DNA of 55,293 nt from an uncultured Clostridia bacterium (lineage in GTDB: Bacteria > Bacillota > Clostridia > Oscillospirales > Oscillospiraceae), in the NCBI GenBank assembly GCA_945948535.1, contig CAMFBN010000014.1:1-55293 (forward strand), in the 5' to 3' direction. How positions within the stretch are numbered: the first letter of the stretch is position 1; every line of letters starts with the position of its first letter. The position numbers and the translations under genes were made by a program. The notes beneath the pieces are model-generated. The model was not told the origin of the DNA. It did no database searches and was given only the letters and a program-made list of their open reading frames with translations. Below, piece by piece: positions 54,417-55,293 of the stretch.

Positions 54417-54691
54417 TGCCTAGAATCAGGCAAAAGGCGGATGTGTACCGCAATGAGGACTTCCGGCGGGATGTGCTGGTACAACTGGCGCAAATGGGGA
54501 TTCACCAGCGCGACCTGGCCGAACACCTGGGGGTTTGCGACGCAACCATCAGCGTGATGCTGAGGCAGCCGGAGAAGATTCAGGTGGATCGGCTCAGAAA
54601 GCTCATCTCGCTTCTGAAGCTGCCGCCGGAGACCGCGCTTCGGCTGCTTGGATACCAGACAAAGGACATTCGGGAGGTGACGGACGCTTGA
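54416..54691 (+). CDS. Phage helix-turn-helix protein
   Basis: A 91-residue protein with an XRE-like helix-turn-helix (MGIHQRDLAEHLGVCDATIS, about residues 29-48) and a second helical segment (QVDRLRKLISLLKLPPETAL). A DNA-binding regulator of early genes is likely. Coupled to its neighbours by overlaps at both ends (TAATG and TTGA). Confidence 0.8.
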   Translation: MPRIRQKADVYRNEDFRRDVLVQLAQMGIHQRDLAEHLGVCDATISVMLRQPEKIQVDRLRKLISLLKLPPETALRLLGYQTKDIREVTDA

Positions 54692-54915
54692 CCAAGAAGA
54701 AGGAAGAATGCTACCAGGGCCCACCGGAGTGCCTGCTGCACAACAAGAATATCCAGCTCTGTTCGGAAAGCCGCTGCTTTCGCTGCGGGTGGAATGCGCA
54801 TGAGGCGCGGATGCGGGAAATCCTGTTCGCCGCCAAGGGGCTGACCATGTGCTCTGACGGCCTGCGGCGGCTGGTGATGCCGGCGAGAAATGATGTGAAG
54901 GAGGAAACCAAGTGA
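54688..54915 (+). CDS. Small Cys-rich phage protein, TTG start
   Basis: A 75-residue protein with four or more cysteines (CYQGPPECLLHNKNIQLC; SRCFRCGWN) suggesting a zinc knuckle. The TTG at 54688 overlaps the stop of the previous gene (TTGA) and follows GGGAGG. No family is named with confidence. Confidence 0.6.
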   Translation: MTKKKEECYQGPPECLLHNKNIQLCSESRCFRCGWNAHEARMREILFAAKGLTMCSDGLRRLVMPARNDVKEETK

Positions 54916-55271
54916 AACAGATGGTTACGGACATTCAGGATATCCGGGCGGCGCTGGACGATGAGGATGCGCAGTTGATGCGGATGTTCCCCCGGAGACG
55001 GGAGGCTGCGCTGGACGAGATGCTGCTGGTGCAGAAGGACGGAAAAATGTTTCTTCTGCGCAAGGCGGATGTGGCCCGGCGGCAGAAGGTACTTAACGGA
55101 ATCGTATATGCGGTGATCGGCTGCGTTTGTACGCTGTATCTGATTGCGGCGGTTATGTGCGCCATTACCGGGAGCGGGCACGGCGGTGTGTATCTGCTGC
55201 TCTTTGAGCTGTCGCTGCTGCCGTACATCGCAAAGGTTCCGAAGGAGGTTCGGGGAGGTGTTCAGCCATGA
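54912..55271 (+). CDS. Hypothetical phage membrane protein
   Basis: A 119-residue protein. Residues 1-55 are charged and helical; two membrane helices follow (IVYAVIGCVCTLYLIAAVMC and VYLLLFELSLLPYIA). Start GTG 54912 overlaps the preceding stop (GTGA) after AAGGAGG. The next gene begins with ATG overlapping its stop. Function unknown. Confidence 0.65.
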   Translation: MKQMVTDIQDIRAALDDEDAQLMRMFPRRREAALDEMLLVQKDGKMFLLRKADVARRQKVLNGIVYAVIGCVCTLYLIAAVMCAITGSGHGGVYLLLFELSLLPYIAKVPKEVRGGVQP

Positions 55272-55293
55272 TGTTCACGCCTGAGGAGCTGGA
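55268..55293 (+). CDS. Partial CDS at the window end
   Basis: Starts MMFTPEEL, overlapping the previous stop (ATGA) with GGAGGTG upstream; cut by the window edge, so nothing more can be said. Confidence 0.5.

Overview
The window looks like chromosome from a Clostridia gut bacterium, most likely an Oscillospiraceae-type Firmicute. This is inferred from strong AGGAGG-type ribosome sites, TTGACA/TATAAT promoters, serine-recombinase mobile elements, a selenium-dependent molybdenum hydroxylase locus and GC-rich palindromic repeats. No rRNA or complete tRNA is visible.

Layout. (1) 1-6.6 kb: core of an integrative mobilizable element of Tn4451 type, with a helix-turn-helix/excisionase-like protein, Cys-rich VLP protein, TnpW, a large serine recombinase, two cargo genes, a hairpin-rich candidate oriT, a DUF3847 protein and a MobA/MobL relaxase. 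(2) 6.85-19.7 kb: an unusual cluster of envelope-sensing modules, with three BlaI/BlaR1 (MecI/MecR1) pairs and two sigma factor/DUF4179 pairs. The three BlaR1 proteins share the membrane M56 peptidase half but carry different outer domains. One is fused to a VanX-like D-Ala-D-Ala dipeptidase plus an SH3 domain, one has a large unknown domain, and one has tandem SH3 domains. Each BlaI gene starts behind a promoter whose -10 lies in a palindromic operator. (3) 19.7-20.2 kb: intergenic debris and repeats.

(4) 20.2-32.8 kb: purine and Se/Mo metabolism. It holds a DUF134-NifX protein, a YgjP-like metallopeptidase, xpt, a divergent NCS2 purine permease, a ModE-MocA fusion, then yqeC-yqeB-selD-yedF-cysteine desulfurase-DUF3343 on the minus strand, facing a three-subunit xanthine-dehydrogenase-type hydroxylase on the plus strand. 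Together these form a complete set for making, loading and feeding a selenium-dependent molybdenum hydroxylase acting on purines. (5) 33-39.2 kb: a zinc-ribbon protein, then a minus-strand operon of circularly permuted ATP-grasp, alpha-E, transglutaminase-like protease and two M14 (AspA/AstE-like) deacylases, preceded by an esterase gene. A promoter-proximal terminator sits in the operon leader. (6) 39.5-45.7 kb: gltB-gltD glutamate synthase, also with a terminator in its leader. (7) 45.8-50.0 kb: PrsW-type membrane protease, CbiM-PDGLE metal transporter, TspO, a tandem pair of near-identical 20-residue microproteins, and a LysR regulator.

(8) 50.6 kb to the end: left arm of a prophage or prophage-like element. 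It begins at a tRNA 3'-end scar, with tyrosine integrase, small orphan genes, an XRE repressor and Cro-like protein around a repeated GTGTC-N6-GACAC operator, a phage DNA methyltransferase and a chain of overlapping early genes running off the window. Dispersed palindromes (a perfect 30-bp palindrome in three copies plus composite flanks) punctuate the intergenic regions of the core genome.

Best candidates for undescribed biology: the BlaR1-VanX-SH3 sensor inside a multi-sensor array, the tandem 20-aa microproteins, and the ATP-grasp/alpha-E/transglutaminase/M14 operon with its apparent ATT start and degenerate M14 paralogue. All calls are by eye; no search was run.
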